DNA of 64,000 bases from Paenibacillus sp. FSL R5-0766. GTDB lineage: Bacteria > Bacillota > Bacilli > Paenibacillales > Paenibacillaceae. Position numbers and translations under genes: made by a program. Below the pieces are notes generated by a model that saw nothing but the letters and a program-made list of their open reading frames with translations, had not been told where the DNA came from and did no database searches. Each line of letters begins with the position of its first letter. The first letter of the stretch is position 1. Positions 48,155 through 56,419 of the stretch are shown in pieces. The DNA lies in contig NZ_CP150227.1 of assembly GCF_037971845.1 (NCBI RefSeq), positions 2,356,001 through 2,420,000 on the forward strand. The letters run 5' to 3'.

Positions 48155-48662
48155 AATGATACATCGACAGGAACGGATCGCCGTATATCCTGGAAGTTTT
48201 GATCCCGTAACGATGGGGCATCTGGATATTATCGCCAGAGCGTCAAAGCAATTTGATCGCGTCATTGTGGCTGTGTTGAACAATATGAGCAAAAATCCGC
48301 TGTTTACGGTGGAGGAACGCAAGGAACTGATTACGGAAGTAACCCGCCATCTACGGAATGTCGAAGTGGACAGTTTCCGCGATCTGACAGCCAATTACGT
48401 CCGGCAAAAGGAAGCTCAGGTCATCGTTCGTGGTATACGCTCGGTAACTGATTTTGAATACGAGTTGCAATTGGCGTCGACCAATAGCAAGTTGAACCCG
48501 GATGCGGAAACCATATTTATGATGACGAATCCCAAATATTCCTATTTAAGTTCCAGCATCGTCAAAGAAATCGCTCATTATCATGGAGATGTTACAGATC
48601 TTGTCTCACCTGAAGTAGAAGCTGCGCTCCGTCAGAAAATCAGCGAGAAAACCGGCGGTTAA
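48147..48662 (+). CDS. coaD: Phosphopantetheine adenylyltransferase
   Basis: The 171-residue enzyme makes dephospho-CoA from 4'-phosphopantetheine and ATP, the penultimate step of CoA synthesis. Signatures are [16 protein letters not shown] (nucleotidyltransferase TxGH), [16 protein letters not shown] strands, [11 protein letters not shown] and the [13 protein letters not shown] loop. The start ATG 48147 follows GAGGAGG within the end of rsmD. Its 3' end overlaps the convergent ylbJ gene by 23 bases. Confidence 0.97.
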   Translation: MTEMIHRQERIAVYPGSFDPVTMGHLDIIARASKQFDRVIVAVLNNMSKNPLFTVEERKELITEVTRHLRNVEVDSFRDLTANYVRQKEAQVIVRGIRSVTDFEYELQLASTNSKLNPDAETIFMMTNPKYSYLSSSIVKEIAHYHGDVTDLVSPEVEAALRQKISEKTGG

Positions 48663-49977
48663 ACCAGAAGGTAAGACCCGATAGGCTAACCATGACTGCA
48701 AGAAGTAACGCAAGACCCATGCATGCAGCAGGGAAGACGCTCCAAATGGTGTTGATTGTGTATGTGTTACCTGGACTATGTATGAACAGCCAACCGAATG
48801 GTGTCGAGAGGCCCTGCTCTGCATTCGTCTGTAATGTAGTCCAGACTTCTGTGCTATAACGGCTGAACGGCATCCATAGGAACAGACTGATGAAAAAGGC
48901 GATTAATCCATGAGTCAGACGAACTCCGGCAAAGTACAACATCGATTTACTGCTTGGACCAGTTGTTTTCAGGACAGCAGAGACTTGCAGATGGGAGCAT
49001 AAACCACCCCATCCCAGAACGGCTGCAAGTAGAGACATGAGCAGCATGGGTGTAAGTGAAGTCTGGCTCAAATGATAGGTGCCCAGATGAAGCTCAAAGA
49101 AGGCTGGCCACAGCGCAGCAGAGGACCCGGGCGTCAGATAAAGGGAGACCAACCGGATAAACACGGCAAAACCGATCATGTATCCTCCAGTCATCATCAA
49201 GGTCTGCACAGCTTGGGATACGGTGTCACCGAGCAGTTTGCCAAATCCTCTTCCATCACGACTATGGGCTTCTCTGGCTGAAATCATCATATCGGACCAT
49301 ATACTGCGTCGTTTGAACGTTGCGTGGTGGGGTGCAGATGAGCGACTTGTGGAACTTGCAGGACTTGCAGACTGAGAATCAAGAGAGTTGTTATCTGCTT
49401 GTACGGCTGTTGAGCCAACCCTGTCTTTCTGCTTACCCGGTGCTGACAGGAGACGTGTGGCAAGAATGGCAGCAATCCAGCCGCTGATCCAGTGGACCAC
49501 GAGTAGAAAATATCCGGCCGCTGGCTGGTGGAGAAAAGCAGCACCAACGACCAAAATGATCATCATTGGATTGGCAAAATGAGATGCTGCCGCAAGGACA
49601 ACCGCCTGCTTGGCGGTAATTTGTCTATCCTGAAATAAACGGGATACCGCATCTGCTCCTGCGGGGAATCCGCCGCACATGCCTACGGCAATCGCCAGAC
49701 CTGCGTTACCTGGAAGTCTGAACCAGCGTTGCATTAACGGTCCGAGCAAGGCGCCGATCGCGTGGGTGAAGCCAAACGCAGTGAGCATTTGGGATAACAT
49801 GAGAAACGGGAGCATGGCAGGGAAGATGATTTTCCACCATATATCCAGACCTTGAATAGAGGCATCAAACGCTTCTTTGGGGGACGCAACTACCGCAATG
49901 ACCAACATTAAAGCGCCGGTACTTAGGATTATCGTTCGCAACGGGCCAGAATCTCTAACCTCGCTCTGTAATGTCAT
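48640..49977 (-). CDS. ylbJ: Sporulation integral membrane protein YlbJ
   Basis: The 445-residue polytopic protein belongs to the YlbJ family with Gate (nucleoside-recognition) domains. It has about eight or nine membrane helices and the conserved [17 protein letters not shown] and [20 protein letters not shown] segments. In Bacillus subtilis ylbJ is needed for efficient sporulation, under sigma-E. The central loop (about residues 180-230) is hydrophilic and Ser-rich. A GAGGTG site precedes the ATG. Here the gene points toward coaD, so their 3' ends overlap. Confidence 0.93.
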   Translation of the reverse strand: MTLQSEVRDSGPLRTIILSTGALMLVIAVVASPKEAFDASIQGLDIWWKIIFPAMLPFLMLSQMLTAFGFTHAIGALLGPLMQRWFRLPGNAGLAIAVGMCGGFPAGADAVSRLFQDRQITAKQAVVLAAASHFANPMMIILVVGAAFLHQPAAGYFLLVVHWISGWIAAILATRLLSAPGKQKDRVGSTAVQADNNSLDSQSASPASSTSRSSAPHHATFKRRSIWSDMMISAREAHSRDGRGFGKLLGDTVSQAVQTLMMTGGYMIGFAVFIRLVSLYLTPGSSAALWPAFFELHLGTYHLSQTSLTPMLLMSLLAAVLGWGGLCSHLQVSAVLKTTGPSSKSMLYFAGVRLTHGLIAFFISLFLWMPFSRYSTEVWTTLQTNAEQGLSTPFGWLFIHSPGNTYTINTIWSVFPAACMGLALLLAVMVSLSGLTFWFNRRFSR

Positions 49978-50028
49978 CGTTTCACCTCATATCAGATAAC
50001 GCCGATTCGGCATCTGAATCGTTATGGA

Positions 50029-50060
50029 CGGCCGAATGACGCCCAAAGGGCGGTTCGGCC
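50029..50060. repeat. GC-rich hairpin in the ylbJ-sepM divergent gap
   Basis: GGCCGA/TCGGCC and CGCCC/GGGCG pair around AAA. Further short palindromes (GCCGATTCGGC) lie nearby. It sits between two divergent genes, so it is not an ordinary terminator for either; it could be regulatory. Confidence 0.5.
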
Positions 50061-50209
50061 TTGACCGGACAGGATATTGTATACAGCGGCCTATCCGGCC
50101 TGTACCATTGTATGCACAAGGACCAGAGTGTTAGACTTGAAAAAAATGATTAAACAGGATGGAATTACGATCGCTTATTATAGAGATACAAAGAACGGAG
50201 GCTCATGCG

Positions 50210-51250
50210 ATGAATCGGATTCGGAAATCTGGCGGATTCAGAGCTTCGATCTTTGTGATCGTGGTGGCTCTGGTCGTCTATGTTGCCGTGTACATGCCAA
50301 CGCCGTATATCATATATATGCCTGGCAGTGCAGATGAAGTAAAACCAATGGTAACCGTTAAGGGCGGAGACCAGGAAGAACACGGTGTGTTCATGATGAC
50401 AACCGTGTCGGCAACATATGCCAATGTGTTTTTGCTAGGAACCTCTCTGTTCAATAAAAATGCTCAAGTGGATAAAAAGGAAGACCGACTGCGCGGCAAA
50501 AGCGAAGCGGAATACTCTGCCGAACAGGTGTGGTTCATGAGTGACTCACAATCCTCCGCAATGGAGGCTGCATATGAGCAGGCTGGTGTGACTTACTCTA
50601 TTGTACCTGAACATATCTTTGTATTTGGACTGTCTGAAGATCCAAAACCGGAAGGAGACATTGCTCCGGGCGATATCATTCTGGGAGTGAACGGAACAGC
50701 TACGCCGGATAATACGGTGCTTTCTGCCCAGTTAAAAGATAAAAAGGTCGGAGATACGGTTGAAATGCAACTGGAACGTGGTGGAGAGACCATTAGCCGG
50801 GACGTGAAACTGATTCAGGTAAAAGACAGTAAAACGGGTGAAAACCGCCCGGGACTCGGAGTAATGATCGGTGCGGTTCAGAAGGTGAAAGCTGAAGACC
50901 CGAACAAACAGATCTCTTTCACAGATACTCAGGTTGGTGGTCCGTCTGCCGGCTTGATGTTTACGTTGGAGATCTATAACCAGTTAACACCTGGAGATCT
51001 GACCAAGGGGCATCGAATTGCGGGTACAGGTACCATTACCAAGGAGGGTGTGGTGGGTGCCATTGGTGGTGTAGTGCACAAGATTGTAGCCGCTGACCGA
51101 AAAGAAGCGGAGATCTTCTTTGTACCTAAGGATAACTATAAGGAAGCAGCAGCCAAGGCTGAACAGATTGGCACCAAAATGAAACTTGTGCCTGTGAGCA
51201 CGGTGGATGATGCGCTGGCTTATTTGAAAACCTTGTCCGTGAAATCATAG
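50210..51250 (+). CDS. SepM/YlbL family PDZ-Lon-like serine protease
   Basis: The protein of 346 residues has an N-terminal membrane helix (about 10-31), an extracytoplasmic PDZ domain (about 110-210, DIAPGDIILGVNG) and a C-terminal Lon-type protease domain with catalytic Ser in GGPSAGLMF and Lys in GGVVHKIVAA. Relatives include YlbL of B. subtilis, involved in the DNA-damage checkpoint, and streptococcal SepM, which trims a signal peptide. I choose ATG 50210 with CGGAGG upstream; longer starts lack a site. It is followed by a terminator. Confidence 0.93.
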   Translation: MNRIRKSGGFRASIFVIVVALVVYVAVYMPTPYIIYMPGSADEVKPMVTVKGGDQEEHGVFMMTTVSATYANVFLLGTSLFNKNAQVDKKEDRLRGKSEAEYSAEQVWFMSDSQSSAMEAAYEQAGVTYSIVPEHIFVFGLSEDPKPEGDIAPGDIILGVNGTATPDNTVLSAQLKDKKVGDTVEMQLERGGETISRDVKLIQVKDSKTGENRPGLGVMIGAVQKVKAEDPNKQISFTDTQVGGPSAGLMFTLEIYNQLTPGDLTKGHRIAGTGTITKEGVVGAIGGVVHKIVAADRKEAEIFFVPKDNYKEAAAKAEQIGTKMKLVPVSTVDDALAYLKTLSVKS

Positions 51251-51384
51251 GTTATCATCGGGCGGGAAGAGATCGAGCCAACGTTGAACCGGATGGATAA
51301 AGAACGGATAAAATCGGAACAATTGATTACAATGGAATGAAGTGTGATCAAGTGATTTGAGAAGATCAACAGAAGTTAATAAGG

Positions 51385-51437
51385 AAATCCCCTTGTTGCG
51401 AGGTGCCTGAGTGGCGCGCAGCAAGGGGATTTTTTAA
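51385..51437 (+). terminator. Rho-independent terminator after sepM
   Basis: AATCCCCTTG pairs with CAAGGGGATT with further pairing inside (TGCG/CGCA), followed by six T. Confidence 0.9.
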
Positions 51438-51534
51438 AATTGAATAGTTGAGTGTCGAATAGTGGATATCAATGATCTGTTTGATGATGGAATAAAAAGC
51501 TCCATAGAGATGAAGCCTTATGGTCAAAAGCGGA

Positions 51535-52767
51535 TTACAGTCTCACAGGCGACTCATAGTAGTCACTGAACATCCTCCGTGTGTCCTTATGCTCGCAAGC
51601 GAGCCCATACGCAACCTGAGCTTGTATATCCAGTTCAAGTTGATTGTGTGTGAACGTCGACGGTTTCAGTACAACAGGAAGCGATGCAGTCTTCTTCATT
51701 TGTTTAAGCAGGCTCTGCCCTTGAGCATTAAATCCGAGGACTCGGAGATATCCGGGTCCGGCAGCCAATTGCTCTGGTGAACACTCGGCTTTGGTGTGAT
51801 TCAGGAGCAGGTGTGCGAGCATACGCTGGAGCTTGGTGCGTGTGTATCGTTTGGTCTTCAGTGCATTCAGGAGTGTTTCGACTGAAGGCTCCGGGAGCTG
51901 AGCGAGTGCACGGCTCAGCCGGTGTTCCAGGCCTTCCGTGACTTCGGCGATGCGTTCCAGCTCGGAGGCACGTCGGGTGGCCGCAAGGTGCAACAGCGGC
52001 TGTGCAAAGCGCTCCCAGTGTAGGGGAGCGCGCCCTTCCTGCCATTCGCGATGCAGAATGGCAAGGGTTGCCGCCGGCACGTATGGTGCGGCGGCGTTGG
52101 GTCCGTCCGCCATCAGCAGGCGGCGGACGGCTGTTGCACTGGCGATCGCCCCCGGCCCGGGCGTCGCCTCATGATACGCGGCACCGGTACGCGCCGCCGT
52201 AAAGGGCTGGATCGCGCTGCCAAGTCGTTGCAGCGCGATCAGGTAGTGCAGCCCAAGCGAATTGTTGGGCTGCTCCAGCAGTGCAGCGGCGTCGTGAGCC
52301 TCGACGCCGCCGGGCGCCAGTGCCGCCGCCGCGCCTGCGTACGCGGCGGGGTAGCTGGCGCCTTCCCGCAGGCGGCGCGCGATGTCCTCGCGCATCCCTG
52401 CGGGCTCCACAGCCAGCACGCGCGCAATGCGCTGCAGGCTGTCCAGGTCGCCAGACTCGCTGCCAAAGCAGAGCGAGTCCACAATGCCGGTGCGGTGCAG
52501 CAGCGAGACCGCACCGAAGGCAAACCACTCGGCCGGTTGGACCGCGTACGCAACCGGCAGTTCAAGCACGAGATCCGCGCCTGCGTGCAGCGCCATCTCG
52601 GTGCGTGCCCTTTTACCGACGATGGCGGGTTCGCCACGCTGGAGAAAAGGGCCGCTCATGACCGCAACAACGGCGTCTGCGCCGCTTAGCCGCCGAGCTT
52701 CCTGCAAATGATAGACATGCCCATTGTGCAAGGGGTTATATTCAACAATGACGCCTACGGCTTTCAT
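51535..52767 (-). CDS. tmcAL: tRNA(Met) cytidine acetate ligase (YlbM)
   Basis: The 410-residue protein activates acetate with ATP and forms N4-acetylcytidine at the wobble base of elongator tRNA-Met. Family segments are the N-terminal VGVIVEYNPLHNGHVYHLQE (nucleotidyltransferase HxGH), VMSGPFLQRGEPAI, DLVLELPVAYAVQPAEWFA and LCFGSESGD. The middle of the gene (about 51930-52600) is extremely GC rich, over 70 percent in several 60-base blocks, and encodes Ala-rich segments such as AYAGAAAALAPGG. The ends have ordinary composition. The frame is intact. It lies in the usual sepM-tmcAL-ylbN neighbourhood but on the opposite strand. Confidence 0.94.
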   Translation of the reverse strand: MKAVGVIVEYNPLHNGHVYHLQEARRLSGADAVVAVMSGPFLQRGEPAIVGKRARTEMALHAGADLVLELPVAYAVQPAEWFAFGAVSLLHRTGIVDSLCFGSESGDLDSLQRIARVLAVEPAGMREDIARRLREGASYPAAYAGAAAALAPGGVEAHDAAALLEQPNNSLGLHYLIALQRLGSAIQPFTAARTGAAYHEATPGPGAIASATAVRRLLMADGPNAAAPYVPAATLAILHREWQEGRAPLHWERFAQPLLHLAATRRASELERIAEVTEGLEHRLSRALAQLPEPSVETLLNALKTKRYTRTKLQRMLAHLLLNHTKAECSPEQLAAGPGYLRVLGFNAQGQSLLKQMKKTASLPVVLKPSTFTHNQLELDIQAQVAYGLACEHKDTRRMFSDYYESPVRL

Positions 52768-52871
52768 GATTAGACGTACTCCTTTCGATTGGATAACCGA
52801 GTATGTATAACATCCATTCCATCATAGGGGATGTCATGTATTAGATCAAATCATGCACCAATCAAGACAAG

Positions 52872-52916
52872 AAAAAGGCACAAATCCAACATCAACGGAT
52901 GTCAGACTGTGTGCCT
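52872..52916 (-). terminator. Rho-independent terminator of the flavohaemoglobin gene
   Basis: On the minus strand AGGCACA pairs with TGTGCCT, with further weak pairing in the loop, followed by TTTTT. Confidence 0.75.
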
Positions 52917-53051
52917 GCAAATCTATTGTATAGTACACATTTTGATATTCGGCGAACGACCTCTTCACCTTGATAAATCAGCAGGATAGGACACGTACCC
53001 ATACACTTATACATCTAGAAAGGAGTTAGGCTAATCACATTTCACAACGTT

Positions 53052-54287
53052 TTAGACACTTTCCGGCGCGGGAGACAGACTTGCTTTCGGCCCGAAAAAT
53101 TCATAATGAATGTTGTCCGCTGCAACACCAAGCGCCTGAAGCTCCGAATACACTGCCCACATGAACGAAACGGGTCCGCACAGATAATAAGTGGAATCCA
53201 GTTCATCGATCACTTGACGAAGCCAGGCCGCATCCATATAACCTTCCTTATGAAAATACTCATTTTCACGATCAGCATCCTCAGGTTGAGTATAACAATA
53301 ATAAGCTTTAACGCCCTGATTAAGTTCGACCAGACTGTTCACATGATCACGGAACGCGTGCGATTGACCATTGGGACTTGCATGCAAAAATGTAATGGGG
53401 CGATTTTCATTCAAGTTAACCAGCGTATTTAACATGCTGATCATGGGCGTTAGACCCACACCACCACTCAGGAGAACAACAGGCCGTTTATCGTCTGCAT
53501 TCAGCGTGAAGTCGCCAGCAGGAGCGGATAGTTCCACCTGACTGCCTTCTTCAATGTGATCATGTAGATACGTCGAGATAACTCCGTCAGGGCGCTCTAA
53601 CACACCTCGCTCACGCTTAACGGAAATGCGATAGTATGGTTTACCCGGGGCATCTGAAAGGCTATACTGACGAATCTGAGTAAATGACTGTGCCTCTGGC
53701 TGAATTTTGATGCTGATGTATTGTCCTGGTTCATAGCTGGCAATAGGCTTACCATCGTCTGGAACGAGATAAAAGGACGTGATGACTTCGCTTTCCTGCA
53801 CTTTCTTGGCAACTTTGAATGTCCGGAACCCTTCCCAGCCACCCGTTTGGTTTTCCGCTTCCGTATACATATCCTGTTCGATCCCGATAAAGGCATTTGC
53901 AATGACATTGTAGGCTTCGCCCCACGCGGTGATAATTTCATCCGTTGCCGCATCTCCAAGCACATCTTTGATGGCTTGAAGCAGATAGGTGCCGACAATC
54001 GCATATTGCTCGGGAACGATACCCAGGCTGCGATGTTTATGTGCAACTTGCCGGACGGCAGGCAGGATGGAGGACAGATTATCGATATGAAGGGCGGCGG
54101 TGTACACCATATTGGCGAGGGCGGCTTGCTGCCGTCCCTGTTTCTGATTTGCATGATTGAAAATATTCAGCAGTTCCGGATGAGCTGTGAACATCGTTTC
54201 GTAGAAGTGGCGTGTGATCGCTTCGCCGTGGACTTCAAGTACGGGGACTGTAGATTTAATGACTCTAATCGTGTGCTCACTTAACAT
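53052..54287 (-). CDS. hmp: Flavohaemoglobin, nitric oxide dioxygenase
   Basis: The 411-residue protein oxidises NO to nitrate with O2 and NAD(P)H. Residues 1-140 are a globin domain with the proximal His in AHKHRSLGIVPEQY; residues 150-260 bind FAD (RQYSLSDAP); the rest binds NAD(P)H (LLSGGVGLTPMISML, YLCGPVSFM). I start at ATG 54287 behind GGGAGG. Upstream lie a TATACT -10 element and a TGTGA-N6-TCACA site at -41.5, predicting oxygen-responsive activation. It is monocistronic. Confidence 0.96.
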   Translation of the reverse strand: MLSEHTIRVIKSTVPVLEVHGEAITRHFYETMFTAHPELLNIFNHANQKQGRQQAALANMVYTAALHIDNLSSILPAVRQVAHKHRSLGIVPEQYAIVGTYLLQAIKDVLGDAATDEIITAWGEAYNVIANAFIGIEQDMYTEAENQTGGWEGFRTFKVAKKVQESEVITSFYLVPDDGKPIASYEPGQYISIKIQPEAQSFTQIRQYSLSDAPGKPYYRISVKRERGVLERPDGVISTYLHDHIEEGSQVELSAPAGDFTLNADDKRPVVLLSGGVGLTPMISMLNTLVNLNENRPITFLHASPNGQSHAFRDHVNSLVELNQGVKAYYCYTQPEDADRENEYFHKEGYMDAAWLRQVIDELDSTYYLCGPVSFMWAVYSELQALGVAADNIHYEFFGPKASLSPAPESV

Positions 54288-54366
54288 ATATTTTCCCTCC
54301 CGATATGATATGAAATAGTTGGATAATAAATCGGTCATGGAGCTGATCGTGCTTCGGTTTATAGTA

Positions 54367-54372
54367 AGTATA
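54367..54372 (-). promoter_or_regulatory. Predicted -10 element of hmp
   Basis: TATACT on the minus strand would place transcription start near 54360, leaving a 5' leader of about 73 bases. Confidence 0.55.
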
Positions 54373-54393
54373 GATAGGGAGCAAATAGGTCTG

Positions 54394-54409
54394 TGTGATA
54401 TAGATCACA
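54394..54409 (-). promoter_or_regulatory. FNR/CRP-family binding site upstream of hmp
   Basis: TGTGATATAGATCACA is a perfect TGTGA-N6-TCACA palindrome, extended by one more pair (GTGTGAT/ATCACAC). Its centre is 41.5 bases from the predicted start site, the classical class II activator position. B. subtilis Fnr uses the same consensus. Confidence 0.75.
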
Positions 54410-54466
54410 CTAAACGTTAACGAAATGTGACCGGTGTTTGCAAGGAACTACAATTAAAATGACGAC

Positions 54467-54496
54467 TTGTAGTTTATCTTGAAGTGAGTCTATAAT
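54467..54496 (+). promoter_or_regulatory. Upstream promoter for ylbN-rpmF
   Basis: TTGTAG and TATAAT are 18 bases apart. The -10 lies within the near-palindrome GTCTATAATAGAC. Confidence 0.5.
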
Positions 54497-54558
54497 AGAC
54501 CAGATGGAGTAAACGGTTCTGAGCCATTGGTTTTAAAAAGGGTGTAAAGTTAAAAGTG

Positions 54559-54588
54559 TTGACAAACGTCTTGAAAAATCGGTATAAT
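54559..54588 (+). promoter_or_regulatory. Strong sigma-A promoter for ylbN-rpmF
   Basis: Consensus TTGACA (54559-54564) and TATAAT (54583-54588) are separated by 18 bases. It gives a leader of about 150 bases before ylbN. The 461-base gap between hmp and ylbN is filled by this, the upstream promoter and the hmp control region. Confidence 0.85.
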
Positions 54589-54749
54589 GATTTTTGTTTG
54601 TTAAGTCAATTTCATAATACTTTTAACGATGAAGCGTCAGAATACATACAGTCAGGATTTACTGCTTTACAAAAGAAGGCTTGACCTGTATAACTGTCGT
54701 GATACGTTTGATACGAATTATGAAATTGGTTTCGTTTGGAGTGATGGAA

Positions 54750-55256
54750 ATGTTAATGCCATTTCGCAAAGTGGCTACCAGTGATGGCCCGCTGAAGTTT
54801 AACGAACAGTGGGATATCAAGGAACTGGTTTCTAACCGACAAGATATCACAGCCGTTACCCCGCTGACTGCGGATTTATCTGCAGAATTCAGAGAAGGTG
54901 ACGTTGTGGATGTTCATGGCAAGCTGACCATAGGAGTGGACATGTTGTGCTCCCGTTGTCTCAAGCCGATCAATGAACATTTTCATATTGATTTTCATGA
55001 GCAATTCAAGCAGGGAAAACAGCCAGAGGACTTACACGAAGACGATGATACGCTCTATGTGGATGGAGATAGCGTTGATCTGAAGGGTTATGCCGAGGAA
55101 GCTTTTCTGCTGGATCTTCCGTTTATACCGCTATGCAGCGATACATGCAAAGGGTTATGCCCCAAGTGTGGCCATGAGCTGAACGAAGGTGACTGCGGTT
55201 GTGATAACCAGGTTATCGATCCGCGGCTTGCAGGGCTCAAGGATTTTTTTAAATGA
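54750..55256 (+). CDS. ylbN: DUF177/YceD family protein YlbN
   Basis: The protein of 168 residues belongs to the YceD/DUF177 family, almost always encoded before rpmF and linked to 23S rRNA or large-subunit maturation. It has paired cysteines in CSRCLKP and C-x3-C-x2-C spacing in LCSDTCKGLCPKCGHELNEG, suggesting metal binding. I choose ATG 54750, eight bases after GGAG; upstream in-frame ATGs are too near or lack a site. The rpmF gene follows by 68 bases in the same transcript. Confidence 0.92.
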   Translation: MLMPFRKVATSDGPLKFNEQWDIKELVSNRQDITAVTPLTADLSAEFREGDVVDVHGKLTIGVDMLCSRCLKPINEHFHIDFHEQFKQGKQPEDLHEDDDTLYVDGDSVDLKGYAEEAFLLDLPFIPLCSDTCKGLCPKCGHELNEGDCGCDNQVIDPRLAGLKDFFK

Positions 55257-55324
55257 GCATGATTGAAAATCGAACATTGTAACAACTACCTGCAAAGGTT
55301 GATTTTGATAAGGAGGTGGGAATA

Positions 55325-55498
55325 ATGGCAGTACCTCAACGGAGAACGTCCAAGACGCGTCGCGACAAACGTCGCACTCACTTTAAATTGGCTGTACCGG
55401 GCATGGTGAAATGTGAACAATGTGGCGAACTTAAACTTAGTCACCACGTGTGCAAAGTGTGCGGAACGTACAAAGCAAGAGAGATCATCTCTCAATAA
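55325..55498 (+). CDS. rpmF: 50S ribosomal protein L32
   Basis: The 57-residue basic protein starts at ATG 55325 behind a full AAGGAGGTG. It has the L32 N-terminus [16 protein letters not shown] and a zinc ribbon with CEQCGE and CKVCGTYK, so it is the zinc-binding (C+) form. It is followed by a terminator. Confidence 0.98.
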   Translation: MAVPQRRTSKTRRDKRRTHFKLAVPGMVKCEQCGELKLSHHVCKVCGTYKAREIISQ

Positions 55499-55510
55499 TA
55501 GTTGGACATC

Positions 55511-55547
55511 AAGTAGCACTTCATTTCGATGAGGTGCTACTTTTTTT
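55511..55547 (+). terminator. Rho-independent terminator after rpmF
   Basis: AAGTAGCAC and GTGCTACTT form a perfect 9-bp stem followed by seven T in total. Confidence 0.92.
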
Positions 55548-55636
55548 GGATTAGAGGGTGGCTATAGAGGAAGTTGGCAGGCATGAAATCCGTGCTTCAC
55601 AGGGGTGTATTGTTTTTGTTAGGCCAGTCTTTCTTT

Positions 55637-55663
55637 TTGACACGGGATGAGATATACTATAGT
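55637..55663 (+). promoter_or_regulatory. Promoter of the fapR-plsX-fab operon
   Basis: TTGACA (55637-55642) and TATAGT (55658-55663) are 15 bases apart, shorter than ideal. The FapR box begins at the next base. The 317-base gap between rpmF and fapR otherwise holds a leader of about 140 bases without further signals. Confidence 0.6.
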
Positions 55664-55680
55664 TTAGTACCAGGTTCTAA
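55664..55680 (+). promoter_or_regulatory. FapR operator
   Basis: TTAGTACCAGGTTCTAA is an imperfect palindrome (TTAGTACC / GGTTCTAA) matching the known FapR box. It directly abuts the -10 element, so FapR bound here would block initiation until malonyl-CoA releases it. Confidence 0.85.
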
Positions 55681-55816
55681 GATTTGACGTTACATATAGA
55701 TGAACCATAATCCGTTTGAGAACGACCCTGGTGACCAGGGATGCAACTATAGAAGCAACAGGAAAGAATGGTTGAACTGGCCGGACGGGACGGTTCCGTA
55801 AACGATACAGCGGGGG

Positions 55817-56419
55817 GTGTCAGGCATCGAACGTGTACCGAAGAGACAGAGGCAACAGCAGTTAACCAAAATGATAGAAGAGAACCCGTTTGTCACGGAT
55901 CAGGAACTTACACGCCAATTGAAGGTGAGTATTCAGACGATTCGTCTTGACAGGCTGGAACTTGGAATACCTGAACTTCGGGAACGCATGAAATTGATGG
56001 CAGAGCTCTCGTATGATCAGGTACGCTCGTTGCCCTTGCATGAGATTATCGGTGATATTGTGGATCTACAACTCGATAAGAGCGGGATTTCCCTGTTTGA
56101 GATTAAGGAAGAACACGTATTTTCCAGAACAGGGATTGCACGTGGGCACTATGTCTTTGCACAGGCTAACTCCTTGGCTGTAGCAATTATTAATGATGAG
56201 ATCGCGTTGACTGCATCAGCAGACATTCGCTTTGTTCGTTCGGTTCATTTGGGAGAGAAATGCATTGCAAAGGCTTATGTGAGATCGATTCCGGGTCAAA
56301 AGGGCAAAGCCAAAGTGGAAGTATTCACTTATGTAGGTGAAGAAATGGTGTTTCAAGGCAACTTTGTAATCTACCATTCAGGTGGAGAAGACAGCGGAGA
56401 AGGAGGTCATTTGGAATGA
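55817..56419 (+). CDS. fapR: FapR, malonyl-CoA-responsive repressor of lipid synthesis
   Basis: The 200-residue repressor has an N-terminal DeoR-like helix-turn-helix (TDQELTRQLKVSIQTIRLDR), a linker helix and a C-terminal hotdog (thioesterase-like) domain binding malonyl-CoA (GIARGHYVFAQANSLAVAII, with FQGNFVIY at the end). It controls fatty-acid and phospholipid genes, including its own operon through the box at 55664. An in-frame stop lies 18 bases upstream, so GTG 55817 is the earliest start; the ribosome site is poor (GGGGGG directly adjacent). It overlaps plsX by four bases. Confidence 0.95.
   Translation: MSGIERVPKRQRQQQLTKMIEENPFVTDQELTRQLKVSIQTIRLDRLELGIPELRERMKLMAELSYDQVRSLPLHEIIGDIVDLQLDKSGISLFEIKEEHVFSRTGIARGHYVFAQANSLAVAIINDEIALTASADIRFVRSVHLGEKCIAKAYVRSIPGQKGKAKVEVFTYVGEEMVFQGNFVIYHSGGEDSGEGGHLE

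Noticed and set aside
52051..52689. Long plus-strand open frames opposite tmcAL (for example 212 codons)
   Set aside because: They arise because high-GC sequence has few stop codons. They lack ribosome sites and lie antisense to an intact conserved gene.
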